NCBI GenBank assembly: GCA_040779335.1
Contig: JBFONV010000007.1
Coordinates: forward strand, 62,001-126,000
Source of the DNA: JBFONV01 sp040779335
GTDB lineage: Bacteria; Pseudomonadota; Gammaproteobacteria; Enterobacterales; Alteromonadaceae
Direction of reading: 5' to 3'
DNA: 64,000 nucleotides
This document shows positions 51,786-59,866 of the stretch, in pieces. The notes beneath the pieces are model-generated. The model did no database searches and was not told the DNA's origin. It worked only from the letters and a program-made list of their open reading frames with translations. Position 1 is the first letter of the stretch. Each line of letters opens with the position of its first letter. The position numbers and the translations under genes are program-made.

Positions 51786-53267
51786 TTATTGGCTAAATTT
51801 GGGTAATGCAATTGTGATTTCTTGGGTGTGCAGTTTTTCATTGCGCAAAAACGATTTAATAACGCGAGTTACTTCAGGTGAAACCATAAAAACATTATGT
51901 CCGCCATTCACTATCATTACCTGAGTTAAGTGAGTCAGGCCTTGGGTGGCCGATTTTTGAGCGTCAATATAGGTGCGACCGTCTAATGTGCCTGTTAATA
52001 ATAAAGTCGGAATATCATTCACCGGTCTCTGGCGAAAATCATCACCTAAATCGAGCCCAGGGATCACTTTATTCAGCTGAGGCATTGGAAAGTTAAGTGC
52101 TTTGCCCAATAGTGCATTAGGTGCTTGTTGGTTAACTAATGCTAATCTTTCTTCGGTGATACCTGAGGCAATGTCCATGGCAAAAGACATAACATTAAAG
52201 CTAATAGGCTCATTACTAAAGTAGCCACGCTTAATAAATTCGATAATGACTTTATCTGAACCCATATCGAGTGTTTGGTATAGTGGTAAAAGGTGTTTGA
52301 TACCGCGTTGAGGATCAGCTACAAGTGATGCGGCAATTATTTGTAAATGCATTTTTTGCAATAAAAGATTTTCCTCTTTTTCACCATCTGAGAGTTTAAG
52401 CATCATAGGCTGGGTATCAAGTTTTTGATGAACTCGCTTCATCAATGCGACAATATCAGGATATTGCTTAGCTGCTTCAGCTTGAGTATTGATGGCTTGT
52501 TGCAATCTTGCGAAATAGGCGTCTGTTTCAGCGGGTAACTTAACGGTTTGGTTGAGTCCCTCAGCGCTGGCAATAATGACTTTGTCGATATTGTCTGCAA
52601 AAGTTTTCATACTGGTTAAAGCAAGATGAGAGCCATAAGAAATGCCCCACAACGTTACTTTCTCAGCGTTTAAATGCTTTCTCAAATCGTCAATGTCTTT
52701 AGCATTTTCAACCGTCGTGTAGCCCAGAACATCTACCCCTTTTTTTTGCCAAAAAGCAGAACACTCCAATGCAGCGGCGCGATAAAGCTCTGTAATTTTA
52801 TCTTCGTTGATTTTTTCTACTCGCGGTAGACTGATACTAGATTGGCATTCTGGCGCTGTTTTAGATGCGCCAGTTCCTCGCTGATCAAGGGCGATAACGT
52901 CACCAAATTCTCGCATTGCCATAAACAGCGGAAACCGAAAATTTGGATATTTTGCCGTTTGAATGCCCGAACCACCAGGCCCCCCAGAAAGATAAATAAT
53001 CGGTGAACCTTGCTTGGTTCCCGTTGCTGGAAAGCGCACATATTTTACCTGAATTAAACGACTTTTCGGATTGGATCTATTTTCAGGTACCTCAATAAAA
53101 CCTTCAAAAGCGTCGGTTTTCTTTCCGTCCATGGTTTCAAAAATAATAGCGTGTTCGTTGGCATAGATTGTTTTGCTTGTTTCTGTTGCAACAGCTAAGT
53201 TGAAAGTACTAATAAAGGTTGTGATTACGCCAATAAGGCTTATAGAAGAAATTGTTTTTCTAAACAT
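51786..53267 (-). CDS. exported alpha/beta hydrolase, TAP/S33-like peptidase
   Basis: A 493-aa exported enzyme of the tripeptidyl-aminopeptidase/proline iminopeptidase group. After a signal peptide (cut near LAVATE) come the oxyanion motif IIYLSGGPGGSGIQTAKYP, VIALDQRGTGASKTAPEC, the nucleophile TLWGISYGSHLALTSMKTF, acid in LLTGTLDGRTY and the catalytic His in VNGGHNVFMVSPE, with a TAP-like C-terminal domain. It probably trims peptides in the periplasm. It is divergent from the LytTR regulator at 53377, 109 bp away. Confidence 0.9.
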   Translation of the reverse strand: MFRKTISSISLIGVITTFISTFNLAVATETSKTIYANEHAIIFETMDGKKTDAFEGFIEVPENRSNPKSRLIQVKYVRFPATGTKQGSPIIYLSGGPGGSGIQTAKYPNFRFPLFMAMREFGDVIALDQRGTGASKTAPECQSSISLPRVEKINEDKITELYRAAALECSAFWQKKGVDVLGYTTVENAKDIDDLRKHLNAEKVTLWGISYGSHLALTSMKTFADNIDKVIIASAEGLNQTVKLPAETDAYFARLQQAINTQAEAAKQYPDIVALMKRVHQKLDTQPMMLKLSDGEKEENLLLQKMHLQIIAASLVADPQRGIKHLLPLYQTLDMGSDKVIIEFIKRGYFSNEPISFNVMSFAMDIASGITEERLALVNQQAPNALLGKALNFPMPQLNKVIPGLDLGDDFRQRPVNDIPTLLLTGTLDGRTYIDAQKSATQGLTHLTQVMIVNGGHNVFMVSPEVTRVIKSFLRNEKLHTQEITIALPKFSQ

Positions 53268-53376
53268 AGAAATTCCTAAAAGTTCGTTAATTTTTAATGT
53301 TGTTTATTAAACGTCATATCTAGAGTTAGATGCATGTGATAATCTTTAAAACGTATTGAATTTATGGGTGAAATCG

Positions 53377-54957
53377 ATGAGCGGTAGCAAAAAATCGATC
53401 AACGGTCTGAGTATTTTTAAGGTGCTTTACAGTAGGTATAAAGCAGGTCTGTGCTGTTTGTTGTTAATGGCAATTAATTTTGCAGTGAGTGCGCAATCAC
53501 TGATCGCCATTAATGACGAAAAGCTCATTATTTGCCCGACTCAAGTAGGCGATATCAGCCAGCCAACTTTTCTAGAAGCTGATTGCAAAGCGATACGTTT
53601 TAATGAAATCGATCCGCAAAACACCGACTTTTGGTTAAAAGCCGAATTAGATGTCCCTGCTGATTATCTTGCCCAGAGGCAACCATCCGCTTTATATGTC
53701 TTTGGTAAAATGTCGAGTACCGTGTATTTTAATGGCGTGTTACTTGGTACCAATGGCACTCCCAGTCCATTTGCGAAAAATGAATACGTCGGTAATATGG
53801 ACGCCAATTTTTATGTGCCGCCAGAACTGATAAAAGTTGGCAAAAACCAAGTGGTAGCATATGTGTCTTCACATCATGGTTTGCTTACTCTCAAGCAACC
53901 AGTGCATTTTATTGGCCTTGGTGAATTTGGTGACACAAAACGATATTTTAAACAAAACCTGTTGGTGTCATTAATTTTATTCGGTGCGCTGATCATTGGT
54001 GCTATTTATTTGGCGGCGTTGACCTTTCATTCGACAGAAAAAAAATCACCCGCCTTACTTTGCTTTATGGCGATTATCGCCAGCGGGCAGCTATTTGCTG
54101 AATCTGCTCGAGGTCTTATTAATTATAGCTATCCCATGCATGACTTTAGGTTGATAGTCATCGTAGTTTTGGCGTTTATTTTTGGTCAAAGCTTAGTACT
54201 TTATTCATTGTATAAAAACCAACAGTCTATTAAGAAACGCTGGTTGTTGGCGAGTATCATCATGACTTTAAGTGCAGTATGGTGGCTGGACGGTTACGAT
54301 ATTAAAACGGCGATTTGTATCATGATCCCCGTTATTTTTTCTTTGATATTGGCGTTTAAAAAATATCAGCAACACAGCAGCCAAAGCCATTTGATTAACT
54401 TAGTTATTTACGGTGTTTTTACCATTATTATTGTTGCTACGGTTCAGGTTTTTCATGCCATGTATTTCTATTACCTGCTAACCATCATGATGGCATTTTT
54501 AATGGTTAGGCAGGCGCACGAATTAGGCAAAGAGCAGTTAAAACGGCAACAAGAACAGCAACAATTAGCAAAACTGCAATTTAAATTAGATCAGTTAGCG
54601 CAACAACATACCCCGAGTAAATTAACGATCTCTAGCGCGGGAAAAACTGACTTACTGGCGACCGAGTCCATTTTGTATTGCAAAGCGGCAGGCGATTACG
54701 TTGATATCTTTTTGTCTGACCATCAGCATTCTCTTTATAGTGGCAGTTTAAAAAGCTTAGAAGGGCAATTGCCAAGTACTTTTTTGAAAGTACATCGCTC
54801 GTATATTGTTAACCTTGATCATATTGTGGCGATTAAATCGAATAAACCTGAAGAGGGTAGTGGCGCGATATTATTGTTGAATGATGATAGCGAAGTACCC
54901 GTTAGTCGAAGAATTTTGCCAACCTTAAGAAATGCCGTTAGAAACACCCCGTTATAA
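53377..54957 (+). CDS. membrane-bound LytTR regulator with 7TM-type sensor
   Basis: A protein of 526 aa from this start. A signal/anchor segment is followed by an extracytoplasmic beta domain with NTDFWLKAELDVPAD and STVYFNGVLLGTN (galactose-binding-like), about seven membrane helices (from about residue 195), a coiled coil (QLKRQQEQQQLAKLQFKLDQ) and a C-terminal LytTR DNA-binding domain (ESILYCKAAGDYVDIFLSDH, LPSTFLKVHRSYIVNLDHI). It would bind DNA directly from the membrane. The frame is open to a TTG at 53356; I prefer the ATG at 53377 with GGGTG upstream. The divergent peptidase gene is a plausible target. Confidence 0.85.
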   Translation: MSGSKKSINGLSIFKVLYSRYKAGLCCLLLMAINFAVSAQSLIAINDEKLIICPTQVGDISQPTFLEADCKAIRFNEIDPQNTDFWLKAELDVPADYLAQRQPSALYVFGKMSSTVYFNGVLLGTNGTPSPFAKNEYVGNMDANFYVPPELIKVGKNQVVAYVSSHHGLLTLKQPVHFIGLGEFGDTKRYFKQNLLVSLILFGALIIGAIYLAALTFHSTEKKSPALLCFMAIIASGQLFAESARGLINYSYPMHDFRLIVIVVLAFIFGQSLVLYSLYKNQQSIKKRWLLASIIMTLSAVWWLDGYDIKTAICIMIPVIFSLILAFKKYQQHSSQSHLINLVIYGVFTIIIVATVQVFHAMYFYYLLTIMMAFLMVRQAHELGKEQLKRQQEQQQLAKLQFKLDQLAQQHTPSKLTISSAGKTDLLATESILYCKAAGDYVDIFLSDHQHSLYSGSLKSLEGQLPSTFLKVHRSYIVNLDHIVAIKSNKPEEGSGAILLLNDDSEVPVSRRILPTLRNAVRNTPL

Positions 54958-55260
54958 ACGGCTGGTTTGACAATTCCAGCATGTTTCAAACGCAGGAGCG
55001 TTTTTTTCATTGCAAGTTTGACACGTCCAATCGTCGTTGTTTAACTTGCTTTGTGTCAGCTCAATAATTTCTTGCGCTTGGTCAAAATCAGCGTCATCGA
55101 AAATCCACACTTCTGGCCAGGCGTCAAAGGCTGATATTTCGCCAACGGCTCCTTGGGCAAATTCATTTTTAATAAAAGTGCTGATACTTTGCGCTTCAAG
55201 AAGGTTTTGAATATTGCTGACAAGAAATTGATTTTCGTTGCTATACACCATTTTCATCAT
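54952..55260 (-). CDS. DUF2007 protein with C-terminal zinc ribbon
   Basis: A 102-aa protein with an N-terminal DUF2007 domain (MVYSNENQFLVSNIQNLLEA, FDAWPEVWIFDDADFDQAQE) and a C-terminal RanBP2-like zinc finger WTCQTCNEKNAPAFETCWNC (C-x2-C-x10-C-x2-C). It is convergent with the LytTR gene and overlaps it by 6 bp. Function unknown; DUF2007 is found in signal-transducing and nucleotide-associated proteins. Confidence 0.88.
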   Translation of the reverse strand: MMKMVYSNENQFLVSNIQNLLEAQSISTFIKNEFAQGAVGEISAFDAWPEVWIFDDADFDQAQEIIELTQSKLNNDDWTCQTCNEKNAPAFETCWNCQTSRL

Positions 55261-55441
55261 TAGACCTCATTAATTCAGGTTTGTGGCGATATTTGCTTCA
55301 ATGTAGGCTCCTGATATATGCAGGGCTTATGTCGGAATCGTTTGCTGCCAGATATTACGGCGTCTAAATATCTATACTAAATTAATCTAAAAAGTATTTA
55401 TATACGTATAGCATTACACCCAACCGTAATTGTGAAAAACT

Positions 55442-55621
55442 ATGTTTTCATTCTTTAGAAAAGATCCGCTGAAAAAATTGAATAAACGTTATGAAAGTAA
55501 ACTTGAAGAAGCAATGCTCGCACAACGCAATGGAGATATTAGATCATATGCCATGATCACTGAACAAGCAGAAAAAATTCAAGAAGAAATATTACGTTTA
55601 GAATCGTCAATTAATGGCTAA
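55442..55621 (+). CDS. Lacal_2735/DUF6435-like small protein (59 aa)
   Basis: A short gene with ATG at 55442: MFSFFRKDPLKKLNKRYESK, then LEEAMLAQRNGDIRSYAMIT and EQAEKIQEEILRLESS. This is the pattern of a family of small, helical, coiled-coil-forming proteins found in marine bacteria (DPLKKL and AQRNGDI are conserved in my memory of it). Function is unknown. It stands alone. Confidence 0.8.
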   Translation: MFSFFRKDPLKKLNKRYESKLEEAMLAQRNGDIRSYAMITEQAEKIQEEILRLESSING

Positions 55622-55649
55622 TATAACGGTGTAATGGTTTTAATTCTTG

Positions 55650-55790
55650 CTAGGAATATATAGCCAGTTTAACTGCCTCTGCTGCGTGTATTTGCGTTGT
55701 ACCATACAAAGGGATTGATGTATGTTGTTGCTGTACGAGCAGAGCTACTTCTGCGCAACCAAGCATACCGATTGTTTTAATGTTGGCCCT
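55650..55790 (-). pseudogene. C-terminal remnant of an aspartate/glutamate racemase
   Basis: A 46-codon frame without a start, ending at a stop at 55650, reads TIGMLGCAEVALLVQQQHTS, then IPLYGTTQIHAAEAVKLAIY. This matches the end of amino-acid racemases of the Asp/Glu class, including the second catalytic Cys (GC-x-E) and the D/G-TT-x-IHA stretch. A stop codon bounds it upstream and the rest of the gene is absent, so it is a fragment. The remaining intergenic bases 55622-55857 hold nothing else. Confidence 0.6.
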
Positions 55791-55857
55791 TTACCCTCTC
55801 TTTTTATATCGTCCGTTAGATAATATATTTGGATTTTATAATTAAAATTCTTGCTTT

Positions 55858-56058
55858 TTATTTAGCTCGTTTAGCTACGCCGTGAAAGTGAGTGGGACCA
55901 CCAGGCATTGTAGGGTCCATTTGAAAGTCGATATTTATAATTTCCCAACCTTCTACTCCTAAGTTATTTAGGTATGTCTCAGCTTGTTCAACAGATCTTC
56001 CCTTTAGGAAACCGCCTTTTTCAGCGTTTGCCGAATCAATGATCTTGTATTCCCACAT
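55858..56058 (-). CDS. DUF4177-like small protein
   Basis: A 66-aa protein: MWEYKIIDSANAEKGGFLKG, then EQAETYLNNLGVEGWEIINI and HFHGVAKRAK. The WEYKII start and the NxxGxEGWE motif are typical of DUF4177 proteins, of unknown function. It follows the PPOX gene on the same strand after 51 bp and has AGGAAT upstream. Confidence 0.8.
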   Translation of the reverse strand: MWEYKIIDSANAEKGGFLKGRSVEQAETYLNNLGVEGWEIINIDFQMDPTMPGGPTHFHGVAKRAK

Positions 56059-56109
56059 ACTAGAAATTCCTTTTTATTTATCACACATTCCGAAATACGA
56101 TTTTTAGCT

Positions 56110-56721
56110 TTACAGTTCAGTAACGTACCTTTCTTTTACGCCAGCATCGACAGTCTCTACAAATGTTGAGCTTTCAGCAATGTTGTCGGCGATTTCTTGG
56201 CCAAATGATACTTTTATTTTCTCTTGCCAGGTATCTGGTTGCCACGTTTTGCTTCTAAGAAACGCTTTGCCGCAATGAAAATAGGCATTTGTCACTTTGA
56301 TTTCCATAACGAGCAATGCTTGGTGGGACTTTGATCCCAATGACTTACAAATTTCGTCGCCCTTTAATAATCGACAAGTACCATGAACTCTCAGTGATTC
56401 AACGGTTCCTGGTACTAAAAATATCAAAGCCACTTTATTTTGCTGTACGATATTCGCTAAGGAAAAGGCTAATTTATTACCGCGTAGTTCAGGAATCAAT
56501 AAAGTATTATTATCTAAAACTTTAACAAAGCCTGCTTCATCACCTTTGGGCGATATCGTTGGAAAGCCATCACTATCGACAGTGGATAACATCATAATAG
56601 GAGATGACGAAATGAAGTTTTTCATTCTGTCATTTAAGCACGTATAAATTTTCTTACTTGCAACGGGGTTTGGCTCACCAATTACTTCTCTAACATCTTC
56701 AAAATTAGTTAATTCTTTCAT
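56110..56721 (-). CDS. pyridoxamine 5'-phosphate oxidase-related FMN protein
   Basis: A 203-aa protein of the PPOX-like split-barrel superfamily, of the MSMEG_1061-type flavoprotein group. Seen are SPIMMLSTVDSDGFPTISPK, GDEAGFVKVLDNNTLLIPEL, RGNKLAFSLANIVQQNKVAL and a closing KVTNAYFHCGKAFLRSKTWQ. These proteins bind FMN or F420 and are often called general stress or redox proteins; the reaction is unknown. It precedes the DUF4177 gene. Confidence 0.85.
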   Translation of the reverse strand: MKELTNFEDVREVIGEPNPVASKKIYTCLNDRMKNFISSSPIMMLSTVDSDGFPTISPKGDEAGFVKVLDNNTLLIPELRGNKLAFSLANIVQQNKVALIFLVPGTVESLRVHGTCRLLKGDEICKSLGSKSHQALLVMEIKVTNAYFHCGKAFLRSKTWQPDTWQEKIKVSFGQEIADNIAESSTFVETVDAGVKERYVTEL

Positions 56722-56813
56722 TGTAAATATATTCTCTCTGACGACATGAACATCGCTTTGTTAACCGCTAATTATGATTGTTGGTGACAAGCGATGAGTA
56801 AAATAGGTAATGT

Positions 56814-57416
56814 TTACATCGGCTTTTTCAGCTGTGCTAAGGTTTTTTTATAACTATCTAACAGCGCTTGTTCAACTTGTGCAATTAAGGTCATATCACT
56901 AAGAAAGAACTCACCATCAAATGATTTTCCATCGCGTGACTCTGGTTTACTTTGATTGATAGCTGCAATTAAGGAACGATGATTGGCAATGTTTTGAATC
57001 AACTGATAGCCCAGATTTTTATATATTTCCTGAAGGGCATAAATATTAGATATTTGATATAGCGTTGCATAGTCAATGTATTCAGCAACACCTGTCGATT
57101 GCAGTGTTTTCCATGCGGTATCTTGTATCTGTAGTCCTGGTACAAACTGCTGGTCTTTGCTTTCATCGGCAGGAACGCTATTTTCATTTTCTAATAAATT
57201 TATAACGGCTTTATTATTTTTATTAACTATACCAATAAACTTAATATTAGAATCAAGTTCATTCACGATATTTTGAATCGCCTCGTTAGCCCTTGCAGTA
57301 TGTACTCTATTTTCATTCCACTCATTTACAGCTAAAGCAATCAATACGCCTATTACAATAGACGCTATTTCTGCAAACGCGGAACGTATCGTGAATACTG
57401 TCTGGCTTACCTTCAT
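56814..57416 (-). CDS. membrane-anchored hypothetical protein (DUF6090-like)
   Basis: A 200-aa protein with one N-terminal membrane helix (AFAEIASIVIGVLIALAVNE followed by WNENR) and a long helical part with a coiled-coil character (RANEAIQNIVNELDSNIKFI, TLYQISNIYALQEIYKNLGY). The E-I-x5-GVLIAL-x-NEWNE motif fits a family of membrane-bound proteins known mostly from Bacteroidetes (DUF6090). Function unknown. It is upstream of the PPOX gene on the same strand, 92 bp away. Confidence 0.6.
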   Translation of the reverse strand: MKVSQTVFTIRSAFAEIASIVIGVLIALAVNEWNENRVHTARANEAIQNIVNELDSNIKFIGIVNKNNKAVINLLENENSVPADESKDQQFVPGLQIQDTAWKTLQSTGVAEYIDYATLYQISNIYALQEIYKNLGYQLIQNIANHRSLIAAINQSKPESRDGKSFDGEFFLSDMTLIAQVEQALLDSYKKTLAQLKKPM

Positions 57417-57600
57417 GTATTTCTCTTTTATCTTGGGTTGGTAACTAGATGAAGTTATGGGGTTAAATATTTCATAATTTCAAAACATTAGGAAGCATAA
57501 ATTTATGGAGTTTGCGTTTTACTGAGATAACGCTTTCATTGGCAGATATAGAGAGCGCGGCAAAGATGCTTTTTAATGCTGAAGGGGTAAGTGAAAGTAA

Positions 57601-57619
57601 AGGGGAGTCGTCTTCCCCT
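57601..57619 (-). terminator. weak hairpin behind the protease-TonB_C gene
   Basis: AGGGGA / TCCCCT with a 7-nt loop lies 36 bp after the stop on the minus strand, followed there by TTACTTTC. It is short, so termination is uncertain. Confidence 0.35.
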
Positions 57620-57654
57620 GTACTTGCTTATTCGTGTCATAAGGGGCATAAGGG

Positions 57655-58992
57655 TTATAAGGTGAAATCAAACTTAGTTTTAACATCGGTTAGCGGTGTA
57701 TCGAGTTCGGCATATTGCCATTGCGAAAGCGCGGTTATTGACGCTTGTTCAAACATGCCGCTTGGCGTTGATTCGATTATTTTAATGTTATCAACGCTGC
57801 CGTCGGTGTTAATAGAAAACGACATGGTCACGCTGCCTGTTATTTTTGCATCGATTGCTTTTTTCGGCCATATTGGCTCTACATGAGTCAGCAGTTCTCT
57901 GCCTCGCGTTTTGATCCTGTTTTTCAATGCGGTGACTTGAGTTTCACCTTGCTTGGTTAATGTTCGTTCTCCATGAAAGTCATGCATTATGATGTGGTTA
58001 ACCTTGCCAGTGTTCTCAGTGTGCACGGTAAACATTCTATTGATTGCGGGAGCAAACCAGCGCGCTGATGTGGTTTTGGCGATCTCAGTTTGACGAGTAG
58101 AATTTCCCCAGCGATAACAGACGGTTTCGGCGCAGGGTTCAAGGTAAAAGTCAGTGCCATCGGTTAATTGATATCGACCTATTAACGCCGTGATTTCTTC
58201 TGCATTCGCTTTTACTTTAGTATAAGTCGGTCGTTTAATGGCGAGTTTTGTTAATTCAGTGTTTGAGCTGCTCATTATTTTTGCTAACCATTGCTGATGT
58301 GCACTCGTGCGGGTGTAATATTCTTTTACGCCATATAATCCTTCACCATTGTCATTATCGCGTTGATGCGAACTGACGCCCGCTACTTTTAAACCTGTCG
58401 TCGTATTGATGAATGCTGGCCCCCCGCTGTCGCCCGGACCACTTATTCCTTCCAATGGCAATGCGTTATTCTCTGGCGCATCAAAATCAAAGGTGATCCA
58501 TAAGCCTTCTGCGCTGTCGATAATGTTTTCTGCATGATTCAATACAGTCGCCGAGCCGGTAATACCGGTTTGACCATTTCCGGTATCTCCTCTGCCAACA
58601 AACCAGACATGCTGTGATTTTTCATCGGTCTTGTTATAAACAGGGGTACTTTCAATATTTGCTACTGGGCGGTTTAGCTTTAATAATGCCATGTCATGAC
58701 TGAGATTATCTTTGTTGTATTCTGGATGCCTGATGATGAAATCAACTTGATATGTTTGCTGGTTGATTATCACTTCCTGCTTGCTGGGCATATAAGGAAC
58801 GCCGTGAGCGGCGGTTAATATCCATTGCGGAGCAATAAGTGTTCCGGTTAAAAAGTTTAGGTCAATAACACTTGGATATTGCGCCTGTTTTACTTGGTAT
58901 CTATCCACATTGATGTCATGGCGCATGACTATAGCCTGACTATAAAAAGAGAGTAAAATTAATAAAATTGTCAATCGTGCTAAAAATTTCAT
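57655..58992 (-). CDS. exported trypsin-like protease with C-terminal TonB_C domain
   Basis: A 445-aa exported protein (signal peptide about 1-20). Residues about 30-235 form a trypsin-like S1 protease with all three catalytic residues: His in ILTAAHGVPYM (Gly instead of the usual Cys after His), Asp in LSHDMALLKLNRP and Ser in GPGDSGGPAFINTT. A middle domain of about 100 residues follows (YQLTDGTDFYLEPCAETVCY). Residues about 365-445 are a TonB_C domain (THVEPIWPKKAIDAKITGSV, IKIIESTPSGMFEQASITAL, SQWQYAELDTPL). It is divergent from the winged-helix gene at 59118. I do not know of a characterised protease with this tail. Confidence 0.88.
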   Translation of the reverse strand: MKFLARLTILLILLSFYSQAIVMRHDINVDRYQVKQAQYPSVIDLNFLTGTLIAPQWILTAAHGVPYMPSKQEVIINQQTYQVDFIIRHPEYNKDNLSHDMALLKLNRPVANIESTPVYNKTDEKSQHVWFVGRGDTGNGQTGITGSATVLNHAENIIDSAEGLWITFDFDAPENNALPLEGISGPGDSGGPAFINTTTGLKVAGVSSHQRDNDNGEGLYGVKEYYTRTSAHQQWLAKIMSSSNTELTKLAIKRPTYTKVKANAEEITALIGRYQLTDGTDFYLEPCAETVCYRWGNSTRQTEIAKTTSARWFAPAINRMFTVHTENTGKVNHIIMHDFHGERTLTKQGETQVTALKNRIKTRGRELLTHVEPIWPKKAIDAKITGSVTMSFSINTDGSVDNIKIIESTPSGMFEQASITALSQWQYAELDTPLTDVKTKFDFTL

Positions 58993-59117
58993 ATCTACCT
59001 TAATTGTTTATTTATTTGCAGGTAGGCTTTATCATTAAAAATGGGATAAAAAGCGAGTAAATAGCACTTAACAAGTTCTAACTTTTGACTATCCAAATTA
59101 TATCCTCCATTAACTTA

Positions 59118-59831
59118 ATGAAAAATATGACAATTAATAGCGATAATTCTGCAGATGAAACATTAACGGTTACTCAGTTAATGCAGGCTCCGTTTAGTAC
59201 GGGCTCGCTTATTGTTAATTTTAGCCAAAATCAAGTGACGCGCGAAGGTGAAGCGTTAGTATTACAACCTAAGGTGTTGGAGCTACTTGTTATTCTTTGT
59301 GCCGCCAATGGTAAAACCTTGAGTAAGCAAGCACTGATTGATGCGCTATGGCCCGACACTGTCGTGGGTCCCGACTCGTTAGCAAACACTATGACGCGAT
59401 TGCGTAAAATACTTAACGACGATGCGAAAAATCCGCAATTTATTAAAACCGTGCAACGTAAAGGTTACCTGTGGTTGCCGAGCGTGGTATTGATAAAGAA
59501 AACTAAACACAACATCAATATCAAATATTTAATCATGACGGCGAGCTTATTAATTGCCAGTGTTTTGCTTTACTACATTGCTCAGCCAGAGCCTGAAAAA
59601 TTTATGTTTCCCGACTTATCTATTAAGAAGCTAGAAGATGGCGGATATGAGATTGAAGCGGGCATTGAGGGCGAGCTAACTGAAGAAAAAAAAGCCGCGA
59701 TGTTAAAAGAGCTGAAACGCATTACCGGGGAAGAATATTCCGACATGGAGTTCACGGTTGATCCTGTTGAGCCTTATTGTAGTGATACGGCTAGTGAAGA
59801 TACTAAAAAAGACCACTGTATAAAAAAATAA
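59118..59831 (+). CDS. membrane winged-helix regulator (CadC-like)
   Basis: A 237-aa regulator (from the ATG at 59118) with an OmpR-type winged helix (about 25-125: VLQPKVLELLVILCAANGKT, GPDSLANTMTRLRKILNDDA, IKTVQRKGYLWLP), one membrane helix (about 135-155) and a short periplasmic tail of about 80 residues with two Cys near the end. The frame is open to a TTG at 59085, but no ribosome binding site supports either start. It is followed after 35 bp by a larger winged-helix/propeller gene and is divergent from the protease-TonB_C gene. Confidence 0.85.
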   Translation: MKNMTINSDNSADETLTVTQLMQAPFSTGSLIVNFSQNQVTREGEALVLQPKVLELLVILCAANGKTLSKQALIDALWPDTVVGPDSLANTMTRLRKILNDDAKNPQFIKTVQRKGYLWLPSVVLIKKTKHNINIKYLIMTASLLIASVLLYYIAQPEPEKFMFPDLSIKKLEDGGYEIEAGIEGELTEEKKAAMLKELKRITGEEYSDMEFTVDPVEPYCSDTASEDTKKDHCIKK

Positions 59832-59866
59832 CCCGATTATCGCGCGGTTAAATTTTAGAGAAATTA

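Noticed and set aside
57512..57886. Open frame of 124 codons on the plus strand behind the protease-TonB_C gene
   Set aside because: More than half lies antisense to the TonB_C domain, the composition is unlike a protein (GHKGHKGYK) and there is no good start.
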